Below, piece by piece: positions 45,459-55,128 of a DNA stretch of 64,000 nucleotides. The stretch spans positions 62,001-126,000 of the forward strand of contig NZ_JACOFR010000009.1 in the NCBI RefSeq assembly GCF_019455385.1, read 5' to 3'. Positions within the stretch are counted from its first letter, which is position 1; every line of letters begins with the position of its first letter. The notes under the pieces are model-generated. The model was not told the DNA's origin. It did not search any database and was given only the letters and a program-made list of their open reading frames with translations. Both the position numbers and the translations under genes were made by a program. The DNA is from Bradyrhizobium sp. BR 10289 (lineage in GTDB: Bacteria; Pseudomonadota; Alphaproteobacteria; Rhizobiales; Xanthobacteraceae).

Positions 45459-46340
45459 TCATTGGCTGCTCGTCGGAGCGCCCTTGTCGGACCACTCCGG
45501 CGGCACACCCAAGCCTCGCGCGACCATCCCGACGGCGCCGGGATCGCGGCCGAACGCTTCGCAGGCTTCGTATTTCGGCTTGCCTCCGAGGGACGAGCCG
45601 ATCCTGTCGAGCGTCGGCAGGCTCGGCGCTTTTCCGAACGGCGTCTCTCCGGTCACCAGCAAACGGCTGAAATCTCCGGCGAACGCACCGGCGAGATCGT
45701 AGGCGTCGCCGGCGCTCGATACGGTCGGCGAATTCGTGAAGGAATTGGCGCCGCGCGCCCAGATCATCGCGGCCTGCTGTCCGCCGGCGTGATCCTGCGC
45801 CTCGGCCTCCAGCGAGAGCGAGCCGAGCCCAATCGGCAGACGCGGTATCGGCGCCGGCACACCGAATGCGGCCGGCACGACCGACACCACCTTCGAGGCT
45901 CCGGCGGCCACCTCATTCGTCGGCGCAGCCTGCGTCACCAGAACATGGGTCGTCAGGTCGGCCGGCTGATCCGGACCGACCACCCGAAACCGCTCGCTGA
46001 GGCCGACGCACAGCGCCCGGTTCACGGCATTGGCCACCAGGATGCGCTGCTCCTGCGACAGCGTTGGCGAGGCCGCCTTCGAGAAGGAGGTCGGCATGAT
46101 CCGCACAGTCTTGGCTGCCAGCACACCGTCCTTGCTGACGCGTACCAGCGACTTTGCCAGCATGCCGTCGGACGGCGCCATGTTGTCGTAGGACGATAGC
46201 GATCCGCCCTTGGCCAGGGGCGCGCTGGCGCAGCCGGAAAGCGACACGACCGCCGAGAGCGCGAGAATAGAAGGCGGGCGTAGCGCACGACCAAACGGCG
46301 AGCGGGCGGCGCGCAATTCCCGGATGTCGGAGATCATCAA
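45459..46340 (-). CDS. DUF3313-type lipoprotein
   Basis: 293 residues. The signal sequence ends in VSLSGCASAP, a lipobox. The body (GMLAKSLVRVSKDGVLAAKTVRIMPTSF, then RALCVGLSERFRVVGPDQPADLTTHVLV) resembles DUF3313 lipoproteins of unknown role. First gene of the operon with the channel, MacA and MacB, so probably helps or accompanies export. Confidence 0.72.
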   Translation of the reverse strand: MMISDIRELRAARSPFGRALRPPSILALSAVVSLSGCASAPLAKGGSLSSYDNMAPSDGMLAKSLVRVSKDGVLAAKTVRIMPTSFSKAASPTLSQEQRILVANAVNRALCVGLSERFRVVGPDQPADLTTHVLVTQAAPTNEVAAGASKVVSVVPAAFGVPAPIPRLPIGLGSLSLEAEAQDHAGGQQAAMIWARGANSFTNSPTVSSAGDAYDLAGAFAGDFSRLLVTGETPFGKAPSLPTLDRIGSSLGGKPKYEACEAFGRDPGAVGMVARGLGVPPEWSDKGAPTSSQ

Positions 46341-46661
46341 CGCGCCCGCCCGACTGAACCATACCGCGCGCTCAGGACCGGCCGCCGAGCCAGCACATTG
46401 CCGCCGACAAGCTCACGAAACCGCCGCAGACGTTTCACGCCTGCGACAGGCCGGCTGGAGCTGATAACAAACGCGACCGTCATGACGTCCTCGGATATCG
46501 CGATGGCACGATAGGATGGGGACGGATGACCTTGGATTAAGAGATATTACAAAAGATGACAGCGACGGAACACGCGCCTTATCTGGACTTGGGTTGTCCA
46601 AACCAGGGTCAGCGCACGGTTCACAAATTGAAACACTTCACGCCCTGCTCATCGCTCGTGA
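46341..46661. other. Divergent intergenic region
   Basis: About 320 bp between the lipoprotein and the histidine kinase. No gene or strong palindrome is seen. The stretch TTAAGAGATATTACAAAAG near 46536-46554 is AT-rich and could carry a promoter. Confidence 0.4.
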
Positions 46662-48137
46662 ATGCCCTACCCTGTCGCCATGTCACCTCATCTCGATACA
46701 GCGCGCTCCCCTGCCCGCAACATCCGCACACATTCTTCACCACGCATCTCCGTGTCGAGGGTCGAAACCGGCCTGCTGGCGCTTGTTCAGCGGCTGGCGC
46801 CGCAAAGCATCACCACCCAGATCACCGGCCTCGTCGCGGTCTCGGTGTTGCTCGGCGTCACGTTGCTCGCAGCCGTCCTCTGGTTTCTCTATGACCCGCC
46901 GGCCCGCGATGACAGCCCGATCTACGTGGCCGCGCGAATCTGCGAGATCACGCGGCTGGTCCGCGCGACGAAAGACGCGACGGAAGCTGACACCATGCTG
47001 GCCGCGATCGAGCGCAGCGGCCTGGAGGTCAAGCGCGTCTCATTGGCCGCTCTGGTCCCGATCAAGAGCAATGCCTTGGCCGTCCGCCTCGCCATGCATC
47101 CCTTGGAGGCACACCGCGACATCGAAATCCTGAATGAGCTCGGAGACCCCGAGGGCCCACCATCGCAGATCATCACCCGGCTCGATGACAGCCATGGCCT
47201 GAGGTTCGACCTCGCCATCCAGACATGGCCGATGCTCGTCCCTCCAACCGCTCTGCTGTTGATCATCGTCGTGTTCTCCGCATTGCTCATGTCGATCTAT
47301 GCCGTGCGCCGGGTGGTCGCGCCGCTCGCGGCGGTCGCGACTGCGGCGACCGTTTTCGGACGCTCGCCGCAAGCCTATGACGCGCTGCGCCGGCGTGGTC
47401 CTCGCGAGATCGTCCAGGTCACCGACGCCCTCAACGAGATGCGGACCCGCATCCGCACGCTGCTGGATGACCGCACCCGCATGCTCGCGGCGATCAGCCA
47501 CGATCTGCGAACGCCGCTGACGCGGCTGCGGCTGCGCGCCGAGCAGATCCAGCAGGACAATCTGCGCGACCCTATGCTGCGCGACATCGCCAAGGTCGGC
47601 CGCATGCTCGACGACACCCTGGAATATCTCCGGGACGATTCGAAGTCCGAGCCTCCGACCCGCGTCGACCTGCCGAGCTTCCTGCAGACCATTTGCTCGG
47701 ACTTCTCCGACATCGGACACGCGGTCAGTTATGCCGGTCCGGAACGCTTCACCTATGCCTGCCATCCCCGTGCCCTGTCGCGCGCCGTCACCAACATCGT
47801 CGAGAACGCAGTCAAGCATGCCAGCACGATCACCGTCGGCCTCGGCACGAACGGCAGCGGTGCGATCGAGATCGACGTCTCCGACGACGGCCCGGGTATC
47901 CCGGACACGCTGCGCGACAAGGTGTTCCAGCCGTTCTTCAAGATCGACGATGCGCGGAGCGAGAACAAGACCGGCTTCGGCCTCGGCCTGTCGATCGCGC
48001 TGGAGATCATCAAGCGGCACGGCGGCCGCATCGAGATGCGGCCGCGCCAGCCCTCAGGCCTGCAGGTACTGATGATGCTGCCGCCTGATGCCTCTCTCCA
48101 AACCGGAGAGAGCCATGGTTCCGGCGCGGCGCTCTAG
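46662..48137 (+). CDS. Sensor histidine kinase without adjacent response regulator
   Basis: 491 residues. A first membrane helix at about 65-87, a periplasmic loop of about 100 residues, a second helix at about 190-212, a HAMP linker and the dimerisation domain AISHDLRTPLTRLRLRAE (phosphorylated His280) follow in order. The ATPase domain has NIVENAVKHA, DDGPGIP and GFGLGLSIA. EnvZ-like layout. The nearest response regulator lies about 7 kb away and has its own kinase. The 3' end overlaps the RND gene by 4 bp in convergent orientation. Confidence 0.9.
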   Translation: MPYPVAMSPHLDTARSPARNIRTHSSPRISVSRVETGLLALVQRLAPQSITTQITGLVAVSVLLGVTLLAAVLWFLYDPPARDDSPIYVAARICEITRLVRATKDATEADTMLAAIERSGLEVKRVSLAALVPIKSNALAVRLAMHPLEAHRDIEILNELGDPEGPPSQIITRLDDSHGLRFDLAIQTWPMLVPPTALLLIIVVFSALLMSIYAVRRVVAPLAAVATAATVFGRSPQAYDALRRRGPREIVQVTDALNEMRTRIRTLLDDRTRMLAAISHDLRTPLTRLRLRAEQIQQDNLRDPMLRDIAKVGRMLDDTLEYLRDDSKSEPPTRVDLPSFLQTICSDFSDIGHAVSYAGPERFTYACHPRALSRAVTNIVENAVKHASTITVGLGTNGSGAIEIDVSDDGPGIPDTLRDKVFQPFFKIDDARSENKTGFGLGLSIALEIIKRHGGRIEMRPRQPSGLQVLMMLPPDASLQTGESHGSGAAL

Positions 48138-51100
48138 GCACCTTCCTGGCGCGCCGGACGGGCGATCAGTGCATAGGCCACGGGCACTACGAACAGCGTG
48201 AACAACGTCCCGATGGACAGGCCGGTGGCGATCACCAGTCCCATGTTGTAGCGCGACACCGCACCCGCGCCGCTCGCCGTGATCAGCGGAACGACGCCGA
48301 GCACCATGGCCGCCGTGGTCATCAGGATCGGCCGCAGCCGGATCGTCGCGGCCTCGATGATCGCCTCGGTGACCTCCTTGCCGGCTGCGCGCAGTTCGTT
48401 GGCAACCTCGACCATCAGAATGCCGTGCTTGCTGACGAGGCCCATCAGCGTGAGCAGCCCGACCTGGGTATAGATGTTGAGGCTCGCGCCCCCGATGCCG
48501 AGGCTGATGAAGATCAGCGCACCGGCGAGCGACATCGGCACCGACACCAGGATGATGACGGGATCGAGGAAGCTGTTGAACAGCGCCGCCAGCGCCAGGA
48601 AGATGATGATCACGGCAAAGCCGAAGGTCGTGACGAAGCCGCCCGATTCCTGTTCGAGCTGTCGCGAGGCGCCGCCGAAATCGATGGAATAGCCGACCGG
48701 CAACGTCTTCGCGAGACCCTTCAAGGTCGCCAGCGCGCTGCCCATGGAGACACCGGGCATCGCGACACCCGAGATCGTTGCCGCATTGATCTGCTGGAAG
48801 TGGTTGCGCGACTGCGGAACGGTCTTCTTCTCGAGGTGGGCCAGGGTCGACAGCGGAACCATGGAGTTGTTACCGACGCGGATGTAGTAACCGAGCAACT
48901 GATCGCTGGTCAGCCGCTGGTTCTGCACGGCCTGGGGAATGACCTTGTAGGACCGGCCGTCAAGGCTGAAATAATCGAGGTAGTTGCCGCCCAGCATGGT
49001 GGCGAGCGCACCGCCGAGATCGCTCATCTTCAAGCTGACGTCGCCGGCTTTGTCACGGTCGAACACGACCATGGTCTGCGGCCTGTCGACCTTCAGATCC
49101 GTGTCGAGAAAGATGAACTGACCGGTCTTGAGCGCCTCTGCCATGAAATTCCGCGAGACGGTGTCGAGCTCGTTGAACGAGCCGGTCGTGCCGATAACGA
49201 ACTGGATCGGAAGCCCGTTGCTACCCGGAAGCGACGAGGGCTGGAACGCGACGGAGCGCGTGCCGGCAATGGTGTTGAGCAGGCTCTGGAATTCCGGCTG
49301 AAGCGTCTTGGTGGTGAGACTGCGCTGGTCCCAGGGCTTCAGCACCCAGCCGCTGATGAATTGGGTCGACGTATCGATTTGGAACACCGTTGCAGTTTCC
49401 GGGCGCCCGGCCACGAGATCGTAGAGCTGCCGGCCATAGAACTCCCGCTGCTGGAGCGTTGCGGAAGGAGCCGAGTACGTCAGCGAGAGCACGACGCCCT
49501 GATCCTCGTCCGGCGCAAGCTCGCTGGTCGAGGTCGAATAGAGCCACGGGATCGCGGCAAGCAGCAGCAGCGCGAACACGGCCACGACCGGCTTCATGCC
49601 GAAGACGGCCTCGAGCCGGCGACGATAGGCGCTCGAAAGCCACTCCAGCACGTGGTCGATCGCGCGCACCAGGCGCGCTTCCCAATTGGTCGCATCACGC
49701 TCGGTCTTGCGAAGCAGCCAGGCGCAGTTCATCGGCGACAGCGTGAGCGCGATCACCGCCGACACCGTCACGGCGCCGGCCAGGGTGAAGGCGAACTCGG
49801 TGAACAGCGCGCCCGTGAGGCCGCCCTGGAATCCCACGGGGACGTAGACCGCAATCAGGACCACCGTCATGGCGACGATCGGGCTCGCCAGGGAACGGGC
49901 TGACTGGATGGCCGCTTCGACCGGCGCCACGCCCTCGTCGATCAAGCGGTGCACGCTCTCGACCACAATGATGGCGTCGTCCACGACGAGCCCGATCGCA
50001 AGCACGAGCGCGAGCAGCGTCAGGAGATTGATGGAGAAGCCCATCAGCAGCATCAGGCCGAAAGTGCCGATCAGCGACAAGGGGATGGCGATGACGGGGA
50101 TCAGCACCGATCGCCAGGATCCCAGGAACAGGAACACCACGACGATCACGATCAGCACCGCCTCCAGCAGCGAGTGAACGACCTCCTCGATCGAGGCGTT
50201 CACGAAATCGGTGGAGTCGTAGAGCACCTCGCCGACGAGCCCGTTCGGAAGCTGCGCCTTGATGTCCGGCAGCACCGCTTTCACGCCGTTGATCACGTCG
50301 AGCAGGTTGGCCGTCGGAGCGGTCTGGATGCCGATATAGACTGCCGTCCTGCCGTTGAACTTCGTTTCGCTGTCGTAATCGTCGTTACCGAGCGTGACAT
50401 TGGCGACGTCGCGCAAGCGGATGATCGCGCCATTCACGGTCTTGACCACGAGGTTGCGGTACTGCTCCAAGGAATGGAGATTGGTCGAGGCGGCGAGGTC
50501 GACCTGCACCAGACGCCCCTTGGTGGAGCCGAGGCCCGAAATATAGTCGTTGCCGGACAGGGCCGTCGAAACGTCGCTCGCGGTGAGACCGTAGGCCGCC
50601 AGCTTGTCCGGATCGAACCATGCACGCAGCGCGAACTTCTTGGCACCCAGTAATTCGGCGGTCTGCACGCCGGCCACGGCCTGGAGCCGCGGCTGCACCA
50701 CGCGCGTCAGATAGTCGGTGATCTGGTTCGGCGCCAGCACGTCGCTAGCGAAGCCGATATACATCGAATCGATGGTCTGGCCGACCTTGAGCGTCAGCGT
50801 GGGCTGCTGCGTGCCGCTCGGGAACTGGTTCAGCACCGAGTTGACCTTGGCGTTGATCTCGGTCATCGCTTTGCCGGAATCGTAGTTCAGCCGCAGATTG
50901 ATCGTGATGGTGCTGGTGCCGGTGACGCTGCTCGACGTCATGTAGTCGATGCCGTTGGCCTGGGCGATGGCGTTCTCCAGCGGCGTGGTGATGAATCCCG
51001 CGATGATGTCGGAATCCGCGCCGGCGTAGGCCGTCGTCACCGTGACGATGGCGTTCTGGGTCTGTGGATATTGCAGGATCGACAGCGTCGACATGGAGCG

Positions 51101-51178
51101 CAGGCCGAGCACCAGGATCAGGGCGCTGACCACGAGCGCCAGAACCGGCCGGCGGATGAAGATATCGGTGAAGCGCAT
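48134..51178 (-). CDS. RND multidrug efflux pump inner membrane protein
   Basis: 1014 residues of the AcrB/MexB class. The N-terminal FIRRPVLALVVSALILVLGL, the proton-relay segment LVLAIGLVVDDAIIVVE (two Asp in helix 4) and the duplicated second half are visible. It takes drugs or lipids from the periplasm and inner membrane. Operon with the adaptor and channel upstream. Confidence 0.95.
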   Translation of the reverse strand: MRFTDIFIRRPVLALVVSALILVLGLRSMSTLSILQYPQTQNAIVTVTTAYAGADSDIIAGFITTPLENAIAQANGIDYMTSSSVTGTSTITINLRLNYDSGKAMTEINAKVNSVLNQFPSGTQQPTLTLKVGQTIDSMYIGFASDVLAPNQITDYLTRVVQPRLQAVAGVQTAELLGAKKFALRAWFDPDKLAAYGLTASDVSTALSGNDYISGLGSTKGRLVQVDLAASTNLHSLEQYRNLVVKTVNGAIIRLRDVANVTLGNDDYDSETKFNGRTAVYIGIQTAPTANLLDVINGVKAVLPDIKAQLPNGLVGEVLYDSTDFVNASIEEVVHSLLEAVLIVIVVVFLFLGSWRSVLIPVIAIPLSLIGTFGLMLLMGFSINLLTLLALVLAIGLVVDDAIIVVESVHRLIDEGVAPVEAAIQSARSLASPIVAMTVVLIAVYVPVGFQGGLTGALFTEFAFTLAGAVTVSAVIALTLSPMNCAWLLRKTERDATNWEARLVRAIDHVLEWLSSAYRRRLEAVFGMKPVVAVFALLLLAAIPWLYSTSTSELAPDEDQGVVLSLTYSAPSATLQQREFYGRQLYDLVAGRPETATVFQIDTSTQFISGWVLKPWDQRSLTTKTLQPEFQSLLNTIAGTRSVAFQPSSLPGSNGLPIQFVIGTTGSFNELDTVSRNFMAEALKTGQFIFLDTDLKVDRPQTMVVFDRDKAGDVSLKMSDLGGALATMLGGNYLDYFSLDGRSYKVIPQAVQNQRLTSDQLLGYYIRVGNNSMVPLSTLAHLEKKTVPQSRNHFQQINAATISGVAMPGVSMGSALATLKGLAKTLPVGYSIDFGGASRQLEQESGGFVTTFGFAVIIIFLALAALFNSFLDPVIILVSVPMSLAGALIFISLGIGGASLNIYTQVGLLTLMGLVSKHGILMVEVANELRAAGKEVTEAIIEAATIRLRPILMTTAAMVLGVVPLITASGAGAVSRYNMGLVIATGLSIGTLFTLFVVPVAYALIARPARQEGA

Positions 51179-51213
51179 CGTTGTTGGCTGCCTGTTCGAA
51201 CGCGTGGCCGGGA

Positions 51214-52329
51214 TTACTGATCGACGATGTTGGGCGCGGCTTCCGCGACCGGCACGTGGGAATTGTCGATCTTGACCGGGCTGCCGTTGCGCAGCTTGAG
51301 CTGGCCGGCGATCACCACCGTCTCTCCCGGCTTGACCCCGTCGGTTACCGCGATGCGGTCGCCCTTTGCAGCCTTTGTCTTGACGAACATCTGGCGCGCG
51401 GTGCCCTGCCCGTCATGCAGATTGTCGACGAGATAGACGAGATCGCCGTAGGAATTGTTGACGATTGCCGTGAGCGGCACCGTGACGACCTGCTCCGGCT
51501 TGCCGACGGCGATCTCGACCTTGGCGAACATGCCTGGCAGCAGCCGGGCCTCGCCGTTTCGCAAGGTGGCGCGCACCTGAACGTTGCGGCTGCTCGAATC
51601 GACCTTGGCGTTGATTGCCGTGATCTGCCCGGTAAATCGCTCCGCCGGAAACGAATCGACGGAGAGCGCGATATCCTGGTTGATGCTGATCGAGGCCAGC
51701 GCCTGCTGCGGCAGATAGAAGTCGACATAGATCGGATCGAGGCTCTGCAGCGTGACGATGCTTGTGCCGGCGCTTAAGTACTGGCCGAGATCGACTGCGC
51801 GGATGCCGAGCCGGCCGGCAAAGGGGGCCTTCAGCGTCTTCTGCTCGACCACCGCCTTCTGCTGCTCGACCAGAGCCTGCGCGTTCTTCAGATTGGCCTT
51901 GTCGCTGTCGACCGTCGCCTGGCTGACGGCGTTGAACTTGATCTGCTCCTGGTCGCGCCTCAGCACGATGGCGTAGTTCTCCGCGGTGGCTTCCAGCGAG
52001 TTCAGCTTGGCGATGTCATCGGTTGCGACCAGCGAGAGCAATGTCTGCCCGGCCGCGACGCTGTCACCGGAGGAGAACTGGATATTCTGGACGATGCCGG
52101 CGACCTGAAGCGCGAGATCGGCGCCGTTGACGGCCCGTAGCGAGCCGATAGCGGTTAAGGTCGACTGCCAGGGCGCGTTGTCGGCGACCACCGTCGACAC
52201 GACCTGCGGCGGATTGGCCATGCCTCCAATCGCCTTCCTGATCATCATGTCCTTGAAAGTCTGAAAGCCGTAGAGGCCGCCGAACAGGACGGCCATCCCG
52301 CTCAGCATGATCGTCATGCGTTTCATCAT
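51214..52329 (-). CDS. RND efflux periplasmic adaptor
   Basis: 371 residues. An N-terminal anchor or signal helix (MTIMLSGMAVLFGGLYGF), the lipoyl domain with GSLRAVNGADLALQVAGIVQNI, a coiled-coil hairpin and ALVEQQKAVVEQKTLKAPFAGRLGIRAVDLGQYLSAGT are typical of membrane fusion proteins. Its ATG overlaps the stop of the outer membrane factor gene. Confidence 0.93.
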   Translation of the reverse strand: MMKRMTIMLSGMAVLFGGLYGFQTFKDMMIRKAIGGMANPPQVVSTVVADNAPWQSTLTAIGSLRAVNGADLALQVAGIVQNIQFSSGDSVAAGQTLLSLVATDDIAKLNSLEATAENYAIVLRRDQEQIKFNAVSQATVDSDKANLKNAQALVEQQKAVVEQKTLKAPFAGRLGIRAVDLGQYLSAGTSIVTLQSLDPIYVDFYLPQQALASISINQDIALSVDSFPAERFTGQITAINAKVDSSSRNVQVRATLRNGEARLLPGMFAKVEIAVGKPEQVVTVPLTAIVNNSYGDLVYLVDNLHDGQGTARQMFVKTKAAKGDRIAVTDGVKPGETVVIAGQLKLRNGSPVKIDNSHVPVAEAAPNIVDQ

Positions 52330-53927
52330 CGCATCGCTTCCTGGTTCTTCTTGTCGAGACCCGCGAAGTAGCCGGGATTTGCGCGCGGCCGCGCGTCGGG
52401 GGTCTCATCCGTCCGATTCCACCAGCCGCCGCCCAGCGCCTGAAACAGCGCGGCCGTATCGGTGAAGCGCGTCGCCTGCGCCTTGATGCGCGACACGCGC
52501 GCATTGAGGTAGGATTGCTGGGCGTTGGTCACGGTCACATAGGGGACCGCGCCGATCTTGAACTGCTCGATGGCCATCGCGAGGCTGTCGGCGGTGGCCT
52601 TCTCCGAGGCCGCCTGCGCCTTCAGCGTCGCTGCGTCGTACTGGATCGCACGCAGCGAATCGGCGACGTTCTGGAACGCCGTCACCACCGTGCTCTTGTA
52701 GAGAGCCAGATCCTGCTCGAACGTCGCTACGTCGGCTTCCTTGGTGTGATACAGCGTCCCGCCGTCGAAAATTTTCTGGCTGACGCTTGAGGCCGCGCTC
52801 CAGACGATGGTGGTGGGCGAGAACAGCCGCTCCGGACCGCTGGCGCCGTAACTCCCCGAGAGGGTGAGCTGTGGCAGCAGGTTGGCGATGCCGACGCCGA
52901 CGGTTGCGGTCGCCTGATGCAGCGTTGCCTCCGCCTGGCGGATGTCGGGGCGCTGGCGAACCAGCGTGGAGGGCAGCGAGACGGGAAGCCGTCCGGGAAG
53001 GCGCAGATCGGCAAGCCGGACATGCTCGCCGCGGTCCTGACTCGGCAGCCGTCCGAGATAGGCCATCAATTGATTGCGCTCCTGCGCCAGCTGCTTCTGC
53101 AGCGGCGCCAACGTGGCCTTCGCCTGCGCCAGCGTCGCTTCCTGCGACAGCACATCCGATTTCGAGTTCGCGCCGACGTCGAACTGGCGCTGGATGCGCA
53201 CGAGCTGGTCCGACTCCGCCTTGATGATCTCTTCGGTCGCGGTGATCTGATCGCGCAGCGAAGCGTCGGTAATCGCGGCCGTGATCACGTTGGCGGTCAG
53301 CGCCAGATAGGTCGCCTCGAGCTTGAACGCCTGGTAGTCGGCCTGCGCCTGGAGGGATTCGACCTGACGCCGCGTGCCGCCCCAAACGTCCAGGGTGTAG
53401 GATACGCTGACCGAGGCGCCATAGAGCGCATAGTTCGAAGTCTGCCCCGGCCAGTCGCCCTGCTGGGTCGTCGACGCTTGCTCGCGCTCCGCCGATCCGT
53501 TCGCCGTCACCTGCGGAAACAGGCTGCCCTGCTGCGCCAGTGCGGTCTCGCGCGCATTGAGCAGCGCGAGCTGGGCAGCCTGGACGTCCGGATGGTTACG
53601 AACGGCCTCCTCGACGAAGGCGCTGAGCTGCTTCGATCGAAACAATGTCCACCAGTAGCCGGATATGTCGGCGCCGGACGCAAAGCCCTGCGCGTTGCCG
53701 CCGGCAACCGGGGCGCTCTCCGTCGCGGCAACGCGTTGCTCGCGCGTATAGCCGTCCACGGCCGGGCTCGCGGGCGCGGTGAAGTCCGGGCCGACGGCGC
53801 AGGAGGCCAGCAGCAGACTTGGGAGAAGACCCGGGAGAAGAGTGCCCGCACGGGCCAGGCCTCTGTCGCGCCAGCCGGCCGCAACGGAGGGCTTTCGCCG
53901 GCGCAGGGCGCGATGGGGAGCCGTCAT
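52326..53927 (-). CDS. NodT-family outer membrane efflux lipoprotein
   Basis: 533 residues from ATG 53927. The signal sequence (LLPGLLPSLLLASC) ends in a lipobox Cys, then AVGPDFTAPASPAVDGY and the two OEP repeats. First gene of the channel-adaptor-pump operon. The ATG is three bases from the TetR-type operator, so the repressor would block this gene directly. Confidence 0.92.
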   Translation of the reverse strand: MTAPHRALRRRKPSVAAGWRDRGLARAGTLLPGLLPSLLLASCAVGPDFTAPASPAVDGYTREQRVAATESAPVAGGNAQGFASGADISGYWWTLFRSKQLSAFVEEAVRNHPDVQAAQLALLNARETALAQQGSLFPQVTANGSAEREQASTTQQGDWPGQTSNYALYGASVSVSYTLDVWGGTRRQVESLQAQADYQAFKLEATYLALTANVITAAITDASLRDQITATEEIIKAESDQLVRIQRQFDVGANSKSDVLSQEATLAQAKATLAPLQKQLAQERNQLMAYLGRLPSQDRGEHVRLADLRLPGRLPVSLPSTLVRQRPDIRQAEATLHQATATVGVGIANLLPQLTLSGSYGASGPERLFSPTTIVWSAASSVSQKIFDGGTLYHTKEADVATFEQDLALYKSTVVTAFQNVADSLRAIQYDAATLKAQAASEKATADSLAMAIEQFKIGAVPYVTVTNAQQSYLNARVSRIKAQATRFTDTAALFQALGGGWWNRTDETPDARPRANPGYFAGLDKKNQEAMR

Positions 53928-53929
53928 CG

Positions 53930-53946
53930 AACTAAACCGTTTAGTT
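53930..53946. promoter_or_regulatory. TetR-family operator
   Basis: AACTAAACCGTTTAGTT is a perfect inverted repeat with 8-bp arms and one central base. It lies between the divergent efflux operon and the TetR gene, 64 bp before the latter and 3 bp from the start of the former. This placement is typical of autoregulated efflux repressors. Confidence 0.82.
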
Positions 53947-54009
53947 TTGTCTCGGGGGCCTGTATGCTGCCAGTCTCGGAGAAATGTCAAGCCGCAGGGG
54001 AACGGGGTC

Positions 54010-54744
54010 ATGGCAGCTGCTGTGCGAAAGCCGCAAGCACGAAATGCGCAGAAACAGATTGATGCGAGCGAACGGCCGCGCGCAAAGGCCAAGTACCGCC
54101 AAATTCTGGATGGTGCGCGCGCGCTGTTTCTCGATCTCGGCTTCGACGCAACCAGCATGGATGCGATTGCACGCCATGCCGGCGTGTCGAAGGCGACGCT
54201 CTACGTTCATTTTGACGACAAGGACGATCTGCTGCTGGCGCTGGTGAGCGACGAGTGCCGTCGGTTCGGACCAAAGACCTTGTGGCAGGACACCGGCGCG
54301 CCGATCGACCTCAGAAAGGAGCTCCGCGCGATCGCACGGACTTTTCTCGAAGGTTTTCTCGACCAGAGAGGATTGGCGATGCACAGGCTCATTATGTCCT
54401 GTGCCTCCCGCTATCCGCGCGTTGCCGACGTCTTCATGAAGGCCGGGCCCGAGCGGTGCGACGCCGAATTGGCTGCCTTCCTGCGCGCGGCGCAGGCCCA
54501 ACGGCTCGTCAATATTGCCGATACCAAGTTGGCGGCGACGCAGTTTCTCAGCCTCATCCAGGGCAAGGTGATCCTGAAATGGGCCCTGTCCATGAGCGCG
54601 CCGAGCGAGGCCGAGTATCATGCCCTGATCGAGGGAGGTATCAACGTCTTTCTTGCCGCCTACCAACGCAAGCCGACCGTTGCGAAAAAGACGGGCAAGA
54701 GAGGAGCGCATCAAAGTCCGGTGAAGGCTCGAGCTCAGCGTTAG
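54010..54744 (+). CDS. TetR-family repressor of the divergent RND efflux operon
   Basis: 244 residues from ATG 54010. The N-terminal helix-turn-helix (QILDGARALFLDLGFDATSMDAIARHAGVSKATLYVHFDDKDDLL) is that of TetR proteins, and the C-terminal helices form the ligand-binding and dimer domain. The last 25 residues are basic. The frame extends upstream across the operator, which is rejected. It probably senses a pump substrate. Confidence 0.93.
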   Translation: MAAAVRKPQARNAQKQIDASERPRAKAKYRQILDGARALFLDLGFDATSMDAIARHAGVSKATLYVHFDDKDDLLLALVSDECRRFGPKTLWQDTGAPIDLRKELRAIARTFLEGFLDQRGLAMHRLIMSCASRYPRVADVFMKAGPERCDAELAAFLRAAQAQRLVNIADTKLAATQFLSLIQGKVILKWALSMSAPSEAEYHALIEGGINVFLAAYQRKPTVAKKTGKRGAHQSPVKARAQR

Positions 54745-55128
54745 CATCGGCACGTGCGTGGCCGCGCCGCTAGCGCCGCAGCCGTAGCTCCACTGCCCCG
54801 ACCGTGTCGGCGTCGAGGCCTCCGGCAGGCGTGAGCGCAGTCGCAATCGCCGCCACCACGCGCATGGCTCGCACTATTTTGATGATTGTCGGCCGCATTT
54901 TCGGTAATCCTCATCCCGCATTTCGCAGGCGGCGATCGTCAATTTGCACGACAATCTTTATTGCCCGGATGCGCCGGCAGGATAAACCGCGAATTTCGGA
55001 TTATTTCATTCTGTAATGCCTGGCGCCCTGATCGGCAGGGAACGTGAAATCGCAGTAGAAGGACGACTGTTACACATTGTTACGAGAAAGGGCTTGAGAC
55101 GGTCGAAAAACCGAAGGATGCCTCGCTC
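54745..55128. other. Intergenic region before the two-component pair
   Basis: About 385 bp without a credible gene. AT-rich stretches occur at 54880-54920 and 54990-55015. Next to the response regulator it contains the direct repeat listed at 55068. Confidence 0.45.
55068..55083 (+). promoter_or_regulatory. Direct repeat TGTTAC-N4-TGTTAC
   Basis: Two copies of TGTTAC with a 10-bp period, 45 bp before the response regulator start. OmpR-family regulators bind such head-to-tail half-sites one helix turn apart, so autoregulation is plausible. Confidence 0.45.

Noticed and set aside
48425..49903. 492-codon plus-strand frame opposite the RND pump
   Set aside because: Antisense shadow; composition of charged residues without motifs.
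53779..54009. N-terminal extension of the TetR protein to 53779
   Set aside because: It would run through the operator and the oppositely transcribed gene start; the helix-turn-helix begins about 28 residues after ATG 54010.
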